This document shows positions 35,636 to 46,232 of a stretch of 64,000 nucleotides of DNA, piece by piece. How positions within the stretch are numbered: position 1 is the stretch's first letter; each line of letters starts with the position of its first letter. The stretch comes from Mytilus edulis (taxonomy: Eukaryota; Mollusca; Bivalvia; Mytilida; Mytilidae), in the NCBI RefSeq assembly GCF_963676685.1, contig NC_092346.1, positions 47,923,289 to 47,987,288 on the forward strand, in the 5' to 3' direction. The position numbers and the translations under genes were made by a program. The notes under the pieces are model-generated. The model had not been told where the DNA came from. It was given only the letters and a program-made list of their open reading frames with translations, and made no database searches.

Positions 35636-38600
35636 ACATATTTTCCGTATGCAAAGTGACCTCAGTGGGACCCATCTCGTAAAAATCTGGTGATCACAAT
35701 ACGTATGGATGTCCTTAAAATAAACTATCATCTGAATTTACATGTTAAACACGTGCTCAATTTCCGTGCTTTTTTGTTGATTTTTTGTCGATTGTTGACA
35801 AACAGGTGACAATCGTTATCCTTCGGCTTCAAAACACGAACTTTAATTACCTGTCATATTTTCACAACAACACTGACCGATTGAAAAAAAAATTGACGAT
35901 TAAACAAAAGTTACACAAAAAATGATAAATTCGTGCACAGAAGACTAAGTTTATGATGTTTGTATGCATTGGTTCAAGAATTGGAAGAACATTATTTTTC
36001 ACCAGTCACTCGTTTCTTATGACTTTAATTAAGCCTACTTCAAACATCTGATATGAATTCTGTGACCTGTCAGTTACAGGTACTTTGATAGGAATTCCCA
36101 AAACTAATACAGCATTGTTTGAAGTGTGAAATACCAGAAGACTTAATATGTCTTTTTAGAAAAAAAAAATTTAAGTCACATAAATTACCTTTCATAAAGA
36201 AGAATTACTTTGACAACTAAATAACGAAGTTTCAATTGTGATGTAAAACATATTTCTGAATAAATATTTACTGATTTTAATCATACCTTAAATGTAGAAA
36301 ATGCATCTGAAGCAATATCAAACGTTGAAACTTCTACATAGTCAAAAAATTTATAAAACTGTGAAGAAGATAATAAAATCTTAGCTAGTTCTTCTGAACG
36401 ACAACATTCACGTAACATCTGTCCACAATTCAGTGCAACTTCTTGATTCTCATAACTGAAAGTAGAAATTCAATTCATGCCAAAAATTGCATACAGTATT
36501 TTCTGTTTGGTCAATTAGATAGGACTTTGGTACAAAAATGAAGTTTCTAAAAAAAATATTTCATTAGGACCATAATGGGTTAAGTAAATTGGTTATGAAT
36601 TTGATCACTGAAGACTTCAAGAAGGTTAATTGCAATATAATTACACAATAGACAAATGTTTTCGTCAAAACATCTAAGGATGAAACACCAGAATTATCAT
36701 TATTTTGTCACTTGACAGTCAAGAAAGAGGAATGCAGTGTGCACCGTTAGCCACTAGCCCTTTGCCCCAGACTAGTAAAATTTGATATGGAATTCATATA
36801 ACACAACTCAAGAAGGATAAAGATGACGCTATCAAAATTTGTACTTGACCTGAGTTTTGTGGTAATAATCATTGTGTATAAGTTTCATTACATTTAGTTG
36901 AGGCAAACTGAAGTTAGAGAACAGAAGCGAAAATTCTTCAATTTTTTCATTTGTAAAATGGCATAACTTTAGAACAGTAACTTGTTCATTAGTTGATAGG
37001 TTTATTTTGGTTTATTACAGGTTTGAATGTTAACATTTTACCCACCCTTTCATTAATTCTGATAGTATATCCTGTTTACAACATATATGTTCTACAGTTG
37101 GAGCACGGGAACCAATCTGTCTTCTCAACATGTTGTTGAAGATCTGAACCACATCTTTTCTGCCCTGTTAAAAGAAAAACACATCATCAACATGCTTTAT
37201 ATACCTATATGGAGTTATTTTCTTTCAGAACGTCAGGTTATTCTTTTTCAGAATCAACCCGGACGATACCATGTTTCAATGATATATGCTCCAAGGCATA
37301 AAAAAATGACCTGTGTGAGGTCATTATTTTCCTTGATAAACATGCTATCTATGATTTACTTCAAAACTTTATTCGTCTAATAGTTTTTTGTTGCTGATTT
37401 GGAAATTTATTTTTTAAAGTTCAATCGATGTAAAAGAAACCGTCATTGTAGTCCCGCATTTTCGTTTTAGAAACAAATAACGTGAAGTTTTGTTAATTTA
37501 TCGCTACAATAAAGAAACATTATCATGTATGTCAGATGAATTTTAATGTAGACTTTCATAAAATAAATCCAGATTTAACATATTCGTGTGTAAGATTTTG
37601 AAAATCTTATTGAGTCAAACTGAATAGGCTGATTGATTTTTGGTTGCTTGCTTAACGTCCAGTGGCAAATATTTCATGCATGTTCAGAACGATACACACT
37701 GAATAGGACATCGTACTGTGACCTCCATGTATTTATATTCGTCTTCGTGTCAGTTCTTAACTTTTTAAAATTTATGTACACATTTTACTCTATCAGATGA
37801 TCATCTAATAAGATAATCTTATATTCTATTGAATAACATTAACCTAACTCACGAAAGGGTCGGGTGCGGAGGGTATATAATTATATCCTAATTATCTTTT
37901 AATAAAATGTATTGCTATTTAAAAGACAATCTTTCTGAATTTTTCATTCGATTCAAGTAAAATTGTTAAAAAAATAACCACTTTTCCGCAACAGAAATAA
38001 CATAACAAATAGAAAAAAAACATACCTCCTCCCCCTTTTCCATAAGCTAAGTGGTACAATAAATTACTTACAATGTGTCTTGTATTTGTCATACACCGTT
38101 ATCGGATGGTAACAATACATTTGTGTCTTACTTCATGCAGTTACAGTAATATTTTTATTTTGTATGGATAATGATTTTTAAAAGGTTTATATCTAAATTA
38201 TTTAGTGAGTTTTATTTCACATTCTACATGAGCCGTAGGGCGTATTTAAACCTGAACGCAGAAGAAAGGAATATCCCACTTTAGTGTTATCGGTAAAATA
38301 GGATACTAAATTTTACAAATCTTTATAAAATTAATATTTTTTGACGGTATATAAGTCAGATAATGCATATTTTAAGGTTTTTCTTGTCGTAGAACACACC
38401 TCGGGGTGTCAGGATTGTTCAATCATTTGATCAATCCTGACACCCCTCGGTGTGTTCTACGACAAGAAAAACCTTAAAATATGCATTATCTATAACAGAA
38501 TACATATACAATTAATTGTTTGTATTTGTAATGGAACTCATCCATCTGGTTTATGTAATTTGTAAATCTTGACATGCTCATTTTTTAATAGTTTCTGTCT

Positions 38601-41600
38601 ACATGTATGTATTGAACTTACCAAGATAATAGGTAAAAATGTTCAAAATCTTCATTCAAGGGCATTTGATGATTTCAGTCAAATTGCCATTTCCTTAATC
38701 TTGTATTACTTTATAAGATTTTTTTTTTACTATTTCTGTCATGTCAATAATAGCTTTCAATTCAAGAAAATCGGCAAAAAATATTAAAAGATATTTTAAT
38801 GTGTAATAACTTCCTCACTAACATAGATGGAGATGTAATGAACACAAGTTTTGAAATTCTGACCTTTCTTCTCTTTACCCCTTGCCAAACTTTCAAACAT
38901 TTGTTTGAGATTGGTTCAGTGTTTTTTAAGAAAAAAATGCCAATTGGTGAAAAAAGATAACATGGCTAGGTCAAGGTGATCTAAGAAAGAATAATTACCT
39001 CAAAATCCACCTTAGCTAGATTCATTATAAGCAATAACAACATATTGTGATTATACATTTCTTGTGACAGCTGGGCCACTAGCTCAGTCTGAGGCTCCTG
39101 GTCCCCGACTCCATACAGGATACCTTTTATATGGGCAAGATTCTTGGAAATATCTTCTGTTGCCTGCAAAAAAATAATAATATACAGAAACATCATATGC
39201 ACATATACATTTAATATGTTAAAAGAAGGATTACAATGTAAGACTTAGTAGTAATAATATTATCATGTTTACATGTAAATATAAAAAAGAAGATGTGGTA
39301 TGATTGTCAATGAGACAACTGTCCACAAGAGACCAAAATGACATAGAAATTAACAACTATAGGTGACAGGTCACCGTGCGGCCTTGTGCATGGTTGTAGG
39401 CAGTGGAAACAGGTACATGTACAATGTAACTGTCACTAGACATGAACACTCAAACCAGTTGTGGTATTATCTTAAAAAACATTTATAAATATTGACTTAT
39501 ATTATTTATTTTTATAACTTCAACATGTACAATGATGTATGCTATGGAGAACTACACAATGTATATACATTTGTATGCAGTTAATTTTAAGAATTTAAGA
39601 AACAATCATGTTCATGCAATACAGTAAACAATATATTTATACAGGTTATACACATGTACAATGTATAAAAATAAAATTAAGAATGAAAATGGGGAATGTG
39701 CCAAAGAGACAACAACCCGACCATAGAAAAAAACAACAGCAGAAGGTCACCAACAGGTCTTCAATGTATCGAGAAATTCCCGCACCCGGAGGCGTCCTTC
39801 AACTGGCCCCTAAACAAATATATACTAGTTCAGTGATAATGAACGCCATACTAATTTCCAAATTGTACACAAGAAACTAAAATTAAAATAATACAAGACT
39901 AACAAAGGCCAGATACATGTGTATGTGTTACAGTGAATTTGTATAATCAGGGATTATGTAGAATCCCTAAAATTTTCAGGGATTATGTATAATCGCTGGT
40001 TAGTTTAGGGATTATATATAATCACTAAAATTTTCAGGGAATGTGTATAATCACTAGAAAAAACATCAGGGATTATACAAAATAACAGAAATGATATCAA
40101 AATACATGTATATAACATATTATAATGTATCAAAAGTTAACCGTAATATAACAAAATAATAACCGTAATATAACAAAATAATAACCTTAATATGTTAAAA
40201 CGTTAGGCATAATTTATAAATATAATAGACACAAAATTATTGAAATGTTAAACACGATATAATTAAATGATAAGCACAATATAATTAAATGATATCAAAA
40301 TATATAAAAAATAATTATTTTTTTGTTTTTAATACTGACTATATCATTAAAAATATCAAGCAAGCCCTTTTTGATACTGAGTTTATCAGTATTAATAATA
40401 TCAAGTGAGCCCAAAAGGGAGGGTTGATGAAGTCAGTATGAAAATAATAAATGACACAATGGTTATACTTTTTACCGGATTGTTTCAGCATTTGTTTTTA
40501 GGTTAAAAATATGAAATAAAATGAAATTGTCATTAAAACTATTTTTGTGCATACAATCGTTTGATAAATGTTCGTCACTTGTATGAATGAAGTTAAATGT
40601 TATGCACAATAATTTAAATATAAACATTTTATTTACAAACTAAATTTAGATGACATCAACTATTACACACTTGCCCTGCTTTTCTACAGGCATATCTATC
40701 AAATTCACATCTGTTTTTATCACAAAATCAACATTAAAAAAAAAACATGTCCTCCTTTTCGAATCAGATTTTACGGCACGTTCACAGAGAAATAGAGTTT
40801 TCAGCACTGGTCATCTTCAGAGATTATGTATAATAACTAATGAATTTAGTGATTCTACATAATCCCTGATTATACAAATTCACTGTAATATATATATATA
40901 CATTTTGTATGTTCAACAAAAACACATGTCTTTATTCAATGTTGGACAGTGACATCACTTCAAACATTATTTGAAATAACTTTATGATCCTTCTTCCTTG
41001 ACCACTGCCATAATGTTAACATTTATAGCACACCATGAAACAGTGTATTATATAAACATTGTTGTGGCACTCCTACAGTTGAATCAGCTTTATAACTATT
41101 GGGATAAGTCTTTATAATAGAAAACCTGATTTATAAACATACATGTATGAAATTTCCACTAATACAGCACGTACAGTATTTGATTCAATGTATTTGTACC
41201 AAAACCTACACAAGTAAACATGTATGTTGATGTTGATAACACAAAATGTTAGGGTGAAATATACCCAGTATAGTAAGGAAATTTTCATACTTTTAACATG
41301 TTGAAAAAAAATATGTAAAGAATGCAAAATGGCAGCTTCTGCAGAACACCTATCATTGCCTATTCAGTTGAAAAAAAGTTAAAAAAAAAATTCTCAATAA
41401 TTTGATCTCACCAAATACTTTTAAATTATTTAACATGTTTAAAAGTAACAAAAAAACAAAAAACTTGAAATACAATACTTCCTTGTCCGTTACAAGTGAT
41501 AAGCTAAAGGTTTGACATTCAATTCATCTTAAAAGACTTCACTACATGCTCAAATTACTTCATACCTTATCAGCTTTCTTTTCCCCTGTACTTCCCTTGG

Positions 41601-41676
41601 AAACAGCAAGGAGAGCCTCCTTTAGGGACTTAACCACATCCTGGGGACTCTTCTGTGACTTCCCAAACAGGGGCAT
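28273..41676 (-). CDS. Cab39: Calcium-binding protein 39 (MO25), complete coding gene
   Basis: Scaffold protein of the LKB1-STRAD-MO25 kinase complex. In animals it locks STRAD in the active form, which activates LKB1, and it also stimulates STK24/OSR1-type kinases in the cytoplasm. Seven coding exons join in phase: 41676-41566, 39163-38999, 37164-37046, 36455-36287, 34685-34560, 29670-29527 and 28455-28273 (1017 bases, 338 residues; vertebrate proteins have about 341). All introns are GT-AG. Recognisable blocks are [15 protein letters not shown] at the start, [73 protein letters not shown] and [17 protein letters not shown]. The protein is an all-helical armadillo-like repeat. A non-coding first exon lies at about 45870-45935. 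Upstream it shares a short interval with the divergent FMO gene. No defect is seen. Confidence 0.97.
29248..29452. mobile_element. PIF/Harbinger-like MITE in Cab39 intron 6
   Basis: The ends GGGCTATTCCAGAAAAAAAT and its complement (ending 29452) form an inverted repeat of about 30 bp, flanked by TTA on both sides (29245-29247 and 29453-29455). It is 205 bp. A run of ~20 C lies just inside the right arm. Its termini differ from the 3026/33229 family, so it is a second MITE family. Confidence 0.8.
29527..29670 (-). CDS. Cab39: Cab39 coding exon 6
   Basis: 144 bp, 48 codons, phase 0 at both ends. Reads [20 protein letters not shown] through [13 protein letters not shown], then GTATGA. Acceptor TTTTGTAG. 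Confidence 0.96.
30613..32156. mobile_element. 1.5-kb non-autonomous TIR element (TACCGTA ends) in Cab39 intron 5
   Basis: The left end TACCGTATACGGCCGTGTAT followed by TGTCCGCA is complemented at the right by GCGGACTATACACGCCTTTC TACGGTA (32130-32156). Subterminal TATAGTCCGC copies occur on both sides. No transposase is visible, and the internal open frames are short. A 50-60-bp imperfect tandem duplication ('AGATTGTTTATTTTATTT') lies at 31878-31980. Target duplication not clear. Confidence 0.7.
32691..32788. repeat. Perfect 49-bp tandem duplication
   Basis: Two adjacent identical copies, 32691-32739 and 32740-32788, beginning AAGTTATAATGATAACAGTA and ending CTCTTGAGAC. Their identity indicates a recent event in Cab39 intron 5. 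Confidence 0.95.
32848..32981. mobile_element. Near-perfect palindromic hairpin element
   Basis: The arm CCGTCATATGATTTTGCTAC-ATGACTGCTTAAA is repeated in complement after a 9-bp loop (GGGGAGTGC). Outer arms 'AAATTACTGACC' / 'GGTCAGTAATTT' extend the stem to ~60 bp. It is intronic in Cab39, so its transcript would fold into a long hairpin. Confidence 0.85.
33229..33452. mobile_element. PIF/Harbinger-like MITE, copy 2
   Basis: Termini GGGACGACATCAAAAGATCG and CAAGTTC-like complement ending GATGTCGTCCC, flanked by TTA on both sides (33226-33228 and 33453-33455). The interior matches the 3026-3232 copy in the opposite orientation (CCCAAATTAAGTTA next to the G-rich run). 224 bp, in Cab39 intron 5. 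Confidence 0.88.
33583..33733. mobile_element. Palindromic hairpin element
   Basis: Left arm 'AATATTTTTTCTGTCTATGA' and 'ATAACATAAAAAAT', then 'GTGCACACTG'; the right arm carries their complements. The loop is about 30 bp around 'ACGAGCGTAGCGCGTTATTT'. Intronic in Cab39. Confidence 0.8.
34560..34685 (-). CDS. Cab39: Cab39 coding exon 5
   Basis: 126 bp, 42 codons, phase 0. Acceptor TTTTCCAG; reads [20 protein letters not shown] through [12 protein letters not shown], then GTAAGT. Confidence 0.96.
35105..35640. mobile_element. Partial TACCGTATTTATT-type DNA element with poly-C tract
   Basis: Begins ACCGTATTTATTCTATTTAA with 'AAGGCCCCCC' and 'AATAAACGCCCCC' motifs typical of one end of a non-autonomous element. 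The matching end was not found, so the right limit is a guess. Contains an uninterrupted run of 30 C at 35605-35634. Intronic in Cab39. Confidence 0.4.
36287..36455 (-). CDS. Cab39: Cab39 coding exon 4
   Basis: 169 bp. The first base completes a Gly codon split from exon 3; then [20 protein letters not shown] through [14 protein letters not shown] and GTATGA. Acceptor TTTCAG. Confidence 0.96.
36760..36990 (+). repeat. Dispersed repeat ('TTAGAGAACAGAAGC' family)
   Basis: Contains 'GTGTATAAGTTTCATTACAT' and 'AACTGAAGTTAGAGAACAGA', shared with 44590-44890 and in part with 42330-42450. It is a common bivalve repeat lying in Cab39 intron 3. Confidence 0.55.
37046..37164 (-). CDS. Cab39: Cab39 coding exon 3
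   Basis: 119 bp. Acceptor TTAACAG; reads [20 protein letters not shown] through [13 protein letters not shown], then GG of a split Gly codon and donor GTGGGT. Confidence 0.96.
37625..37720 (-). mobile_element. SINE 3' end (AATC tail), antisense
   Basis: Minus strand reads 'TGCATGAAATATTTGCCACT', 'GGACGTTAAGCAAGCAACC' then AATCAATCA. It matches 44495-44550 (plus) and 60685-60750 (minus). Confidence 0.65.
38359..38491. mobile_element. 133-bp near-perfect palindrome in Cab39 intron 2
   Basis: Arms of ~60 bp: AGATAATGCATATTTTAAGG through 'GTAGAACACACC' and 'GGTGTCAGGATTG', complemented on the other side of a ~13-bp loop. Only the two central bases of the 'CTCGGGG' block and the loop are unpaired. 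A transcript would form a long hairpin. Confidence 0.9.
38999..39163 (-). CDS. Cab39: Cab39 coding exon 2
   Basis: 165 bp, 55 codons, phase 0. Acceptor TTTTTTGCAG; reads [20 protein letters not shown] through MNLAKVDFE, then GTAATT. Confidence 0.96.
39286..39440 (+). mobile_element. SINE-like repeat B copy
   Basis: 'AAGAAGATGTGGTATGATTG' then 'CAATGAGACAACTGTCCACA', 'GAGACCAAAATGACATAGAA' and 'GGTCACCGTGCGGCCTT'. Same family as 49737-49880, 54042-54105 and 61108-61375. Confidence 0.7.
39660..39910 (+). mobile_element. Dispersed repeat C, sense copy
   Basis: 'GGGGAATGTGCCAAAGAGAC', 'CCCGCACCCGGAGGCGTCCT', 'CTGGCCCCTAAACAAATAT' and a 3' part 'CAAGACTAACAAAGGCCAGA'. Recognised Mytilus repeat. 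Related pieces lie at 28760-28790, 50683-50750 and 56480-56640 (antisense). The open frame 39608-39880 is a translation of it. Confidence 0.7.
39931..40885. mobile_element. 955-bp Tc1/mariner-like non-autonomous element in Cab39 intron 1
   Basis: The ends CAGTGAATTTGTATAATCAG and the exact complement (ending CACTG at 40885) form a ~36-bp inverted repeat with TA on each side. Inside the left end, 'AGGGATTATGTATAATC' recurs about four times, itself a GATTAT...ATAATC palindrome. A further copy is at 40820. Also includes a 22-bp tandem repeat 'ACCGTAATATAACAAAATAA' at 40140-40190. No transposase seen. Confidence 0.85.
41566..41676 (-). CDS. Cab39: Cab39 coding exon 1
   Basis: ATG at 41674-41676; [20 protein letters not shown] through GEKKADK, then GTATGA. 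37 codons. The exon continues upstream as 5'UTR to an acceptor TTGCAG at 41712. The match of the first residues to vertebrate MO25 fixes the start. Confidence 0.95.
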
Positions 41677-43610
41677 TATAAGGATTTACGATCCTATTTT
41701 TCCACTTAAGCCTGCAATAAATAATAGTATTATGTTTCATGTATGTACAATCATGACAATAGTACAAAGTTACAAATGCGTATATAATGATGCACTTTAC
41801 TAGAGTCTTCTATGATTGATGATATGATGCACTTATATAAATGTACAAATTTAAGAGCTTGCGTTTTTTGTGTAACTATACTTACTTGGTTAATAAATAG
41901 AATCATTTTTTTTTTTCTAGATTTCTATAAGGCAGATCTAGAACATTTGCATATTTCTTGAAGAAAATGAAGTGCTTCTTAATTAGCTATGATATGCCAT
42001 TATTATAAAAAATAAGGTTAAATAACTCTAAAACAATTAAAAAATCAAGAGATACAGTTGTAACTAAATTTTACACGTAGATCACCAACAGTAGGTGAAA
42101 ACAAATGGTCTACAGTACACAAGTGACAACTAGTCAAAATGTTTATAAAAAAGATGAATAGTCTGGAATAACAATTAAAAAAAGTCTTTAAAACTACCTA
42201 ATAGAGAGCTTTATTTTATTGCTGCTTATGATTATTACAAGAACTAAACATTGATCAAATTTTATGGGGATACAATGAGGCCAATATTAAGTATGTGTAT
42301 GTACATTTTGTATTTGTTTGACCCTCTCTCACCATTTATTTATAAGTACAATAAAGTTAGAGAACGGAAACCAACTTTGAGACTTACGTTCATACTTAAA
42401 GTCAAGGGTAAAACTTAATACCTTCTCCGCAACGGAGGGGGGCATAAAAATGAAGTTTAAGCAAGCATGTTGTTGGCAACCTCTGATAAATCATGGTCAT
42501 GATACAGGAAGCAAACATGCAGCATTTAAACCACTGCACATTTGCACCAAGAGCCATACATTTTGTACATACAGTGTATCTGTTAATGGTACTCTGGGAG
42601 TCTGGGTGAAGGATTTATGAAAGAGATTCAAGGGTTTTACGAGAGGAATTATGTATGTTAGCTATATAGGTAAATGACATTTGTTGAGTAAAACTAAAAA
42701 TATGTATACATGGTATAAGTATCTAAACAAATGTCCCTGAAAGATATCTTATAGAAGTTGTTTTCGTTCTATCATTGTCTATGGTAATGAAAATTTGTTG
42801 GCTGCTTGACATCAAGTTGGAACTATTCATCAATATTCAGGATCGAAATACATGTAATGTGTGAGGTGAATATATTTTGCTTTGTACTAAAACAACATGC
42901 TGAGCAAGATAAGTGTTTTGCTACATGACAGTAGGATGTATGTATACAAAAGTAACATGTACGACCCAAGATATTAAAATGTTCCCTTAAAATACCTGTC
43001 ATCCCATTCAGATACATTTATACATGAGCAAAATCATCTTTCCTTATACTCCAAAAAGTTGCAACTCATTCAAAACTCTTAGACCTGAATAAAAGTTGTT
43101 GAACCAATTACACACCCCTAATTATGATGAGCATGCATATCACAGTACCATCACCTTGGTTAAGTTGGTTTTGTTGGTACTCTTTTCAATTCCCTCCAAC
43201 AAAACAAGAGTTCTGCTTACATGCCAAAAGACTAACCATGCTAACAGCAGGATTTAAGGTTTCATCAAAATAAAATACTTCTATGATTTAAGAAAAAAAA
43301 TCATGGGAATTTACAATCAACCATGAGAGATAGCTATGCTATAGATGAATGCCTGTGAAAACAAGGATTAGGGATGACTTTTTATTGAAATGTTAATTTC
43401 TCCATAACAGGAGGGAAACATTTGCAATGAACTATAGCTAAGGTGTGGCCTATTGAATGTAAAAACATGTAGCATGTTTTATGACTCTGAAATCAACCAA
43501 TTAAATCTTACATTTTAAGTTAAATCAGACTACATGGACAACTATTATCCAAGGACAAAAAAGTCATTATTATAACATAAGTTGTATTTTTCATCTAAAA
43601 TAAGGGGTTT

Positions 43611-43862
43611 CGCTGGCCTAGTAATTCTAAGTAATCATAATGTACTGTCTATGTATACTGTGTCACTAGCCTGTTAATATAGAGGTTGGAAGTTTGATTC
43701 CCCCAAGTGGCAGCTTAACTACAATCTTAATTGACTAGGAATATTAGTTTTTCTCATTAGGAGCTCCTGCTTCCTTCACCACTTAAAATCAACCAACACT
43801 AAAAAACACAATACTGAACAGTGCTAATTATATAAGTGGCATTAAACACCAAATAATCAATC
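43611..43862 (+). mobile_element. tRNA-derived SINE-like element with AATCAATCA tail
   Basis: A-box-like 'TGGCCTAGTAATTC' near 43614, then a B-box-like 'GGTTGGAAGTTTGATTCCC' at 43684. The tail reads 'GTGGCATTAAACACCAAAT' then AATCAATCAATCA. Box spacing and tail fit a tRNA-derived SINE, with substitutions in both boxes. Confidence 0.55.
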
Positions 43863-44179
43863 AATCACCTCAACTTATTATAAAGGTATCTTAAGAAATG
43901 TATCAAATATCTCTGTATTAAAGTTTGTGGATCTTTTACAAAAATCTTGGTTTTATTTGCCACAAAATTCTTTTTTTCTATTAAATGCACTAAAACAATG
44001 AATGATAATGTTTTGAAATTGAATGAATTTTCCCCTTAATAGTATGTGTCTGAAACGGTCCATCTCTATTATTTTTATTACCTTTGATAGTATTGCAGTT
44101 TGAAAATTTTGTAATTCACCTCTAATATAACATTAAATAAAGGCAACAGTAGTATACCGTTGTTCAAAAATCGTAAATC

Positions 44180-44455
44180 TATGGACAAAAAACAAAATCG
44201 GGAAAACAAACTAAAACTGAGGGAAACGCATTAAATATAAGAGGAGAATGACACAACATTCAAATGTAACACACATAGCAACAGACTAAGCATTAGACAA
44301 AATCCAAGGAGAATAATCAATATAACATCAAAACCAAATACATGAATTTGGGATAGAAAAGTACCGTGAAACGTCTTATAGTAATGTGAATTCACACTCA
44401 AATATAGAAGAAAACAAACGACACAACGGAAACACAACGTAAAAATGTAAACAGG
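44180..44455 (+). repeat. Dispersed repeat
   Basis: 'GTGAATTCACACTCAAATAT', 'GAAAACAAACGACACAACGG' and 'ACCGTGAAACGTCTTATAG' are recognised from a widespread Mytilus repeat. The minus-strand open frame 44231-44437 is incidental. Confidence 0.55.
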
Positions 44456-44479
44456 ACCTACCTATTGTATTTTTTGTTA

Positions 44480-44552
44480 AATTTTTCTCGCCCTGAACAT
44501 GCATGAAATATTTGCTACTGGACTTTAAGCAACCAACAATCAATCAATCAAT
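44480..44552 (+). mobile_element. SINE 3' end with AATC tail
   Basis: 'CCCTGAACATGCATGAAATA', 'TTTGCTACTGGACTTTAAGC' then (AATC)n. Same family as 37625-37720 and 60685-60750. Confidence 0.65.
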
Positions 44553-45869
44553 TACAAATGTATATCTGTGTTTTGTTGAAATAAACAGTTTGTAAAGTTA
44601 TTGCAACAATTGTTTGAGGCAAACTAAACTTGAGAGAATAAAAACAAAAAAATCAGCATTTTCAATTTGTAAAGGGACATAATTCTGAAAAGTAAAAGTG
44701 ATGTCACAAAAACTCAAACTTGATCAGATTTTTTTAGGAAGAAGTATTATGTATAAGTTTAATTTCATAACATTTGTTTGAAGGCAAACTAATGTTAGTG
44801 AACGGAAACAAATTTTTGGACAATGTCACATTCAGACATAAGGACGGACAAGCTAAAACTGAATGCCCCCTTCGTGGAAAAAAAAAATTTGCCTATACAT
44901 GTACATGTACATTTTGTAACTGCTCACTTCCACATGTACACTTCCTTATACTTAAGCATAAAAAAAAATAATTTTGAAAGTAAAAGTAAAAACATTTTAT
45001 TTCATGTGAAATAATCATAATGAGGAAGCTACCATTTCATTCATTTAAAAATTTTCGTCTTCTGCTTACAATATTTGTCTTCATCAGGCCTAAAATGGGG
45101 ATCAGAATATTTTTTTTTAGGATAAAAAAAAAATACCCCCCCCCTCTTTTTGACAATGTTTGAAGTGAAATGGTGTTTTAATTACCTGCCATATTTTCAC
45201 AACATGAACAACAATAACATTGTTATTCTGAAAGTTTAAAACCAGAAGACTGTTTATGTTCATTCTCCAGTTATAAATTATTTCTTCTTCTTCTTTTTTT
45301 TTAATATGTGTAAAAATAATCTTCATCATCATGATCATGTTCTTCATCCTCATTCAAAAGAATATAACTAATGTGCTCAAGGTGTTAGGTGGCATTTTAA
45401 AGACTTTGGTGGTGTTTGACCCTGTGCAGAGGTGAAATGACCTACAAGTGAGTATGGCGCAATTTTCTGTGGGCAGCCAAGTCTGAAATTGCTTGGGATT
45501 CAGAAAAGGGATTAACCTTAGTCATGTTAGTTCATTGAATAAATGGCTAAAGTCTGCAAACCATTCGACGTATCATGCATGTATATAGCATAATTATTAA
45601 AAGAATAAAAGATTACTCAAAGAGTTGCAAAGTGCATTCAGCAAACTAATGGGTTGGCAAATAAGAAAACATGGTAAAAATGAAATTATGTCAAATTTAT
45701 GGCATTCTAAGAATGTTCATCCATTGTGACATTTCAGTTCACTGATATATTTTGAAAGTTTTTGTTCAATTATTGAAGGAATACGATATATTACGACTAT
45801 ACTAGAACAAATACTTTAAGTCTGATGCTTATTAAGCTTCCTTTTGAACAGGAAAATTGAAATGCTTAC

Positions 45870-45935
45870 CAGTGATGAACAAGATAGCTATCGAACTCAA
45901 GAAGGAAGTGACGTCACGGGTCAGGTGCGCAGAGC
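45870..45935 (-). other. Cab39: Predicted Cab39 non-coding first exon
   Basis: On the minus strand a G/C-richer stretch ends at a strong donor (CACTG|GTAAGC, 45870/45869). A matching acceptor with no start codon between lies at 41712. The transcription start is estimated near 45930-45960 from context only. Confidence 0.6.
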
Positions 45936-45941
45936 CGGAAG
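45902..45941. promoter_or_regulatory. Candidate bidirectional promoter core (CRE plus ETS-like sites)
   Basis: A perfect CRE palindrome TGACGTCA at 45909-45916, an overlapping GGAAGTG at 45905-45911 and CCGGAAG at 45935-45941. CRE and ETS motifs are typical of TATA-less bidirectional promoters. The stretch lies between the divergent Cab39 and FMO starts and is less AT-rich than its surroundings. Confidence 0.6.
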
Positions 45942-46030
45942 ATAAAAATGTAAACAAACCCACATGGTTAAAAGAGCTAAAATGAACTTTGAACCATTTT
46001 TTACGTTATCTTACCCTGAAATAACTTGAC

Positions 46031-46084
46031 ATGTCATTTAAAACATGTCCTCCCAAGATCAAGTCCATCGTCCCGATGTTATAG
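46031..46084 (+). other. Upstream ORF overlapping the FMO start
   Basis: An ATG 14 bases before the FMO start opens a 17-codon frame in another phase that runs through the FMO start and stops at TAG (46082-46084). If the mRNA begins upstream of 46031 it could lower translation of FMO. Confidence 0.45.
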
Positions 46085-46232
46085 TTATTGGTGCAGGAAT
46101 TTCTGGACTTGTCACTGCAAAATGTCTGAGAGAAGCTGGTTTGAGTGTGGTTGTGTTTGAAAGATCTGGTGACATAGGAGGGTTATGGACATTCAGAGAA
46201 AATGACTATGGTGTTATGAGATTCACACACAT
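46045..46232 (+). CDS. FMO coding exon 1
   Basis: MSSQDQVHRPDVIVIGAGIS through NDYGVMRFTH, then two bases of a split Ile codon and donor GTAAGT. Holds the FAD-binding G-x-G-x-x-G. The ATG context is AAAACATGT. Confidence 0.95.

Larger units (their letters stand above)
41711..45869 (-). other. Cab39 5'UTR intron
   Basis: 4.2-kb intron between the non-coding exon (donor GTAAGC at 45869) and the start-codon exon. Holds a SINE (43611-43860), another SINE 3' end (44480-44550) and dispersed repeats near 42330-42450, 44180-44470 and 44590-44960. The remaining stretches, including 45015-45830, show nothing recognisable. Confidence 0.65.

Noticed and set aside
43684..43705. Possible functional tRNA gene from the B-box-like sequence
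   Set aside because: No full cloverleaf can be drawn and the flanks and AATC tail mark a SINE.
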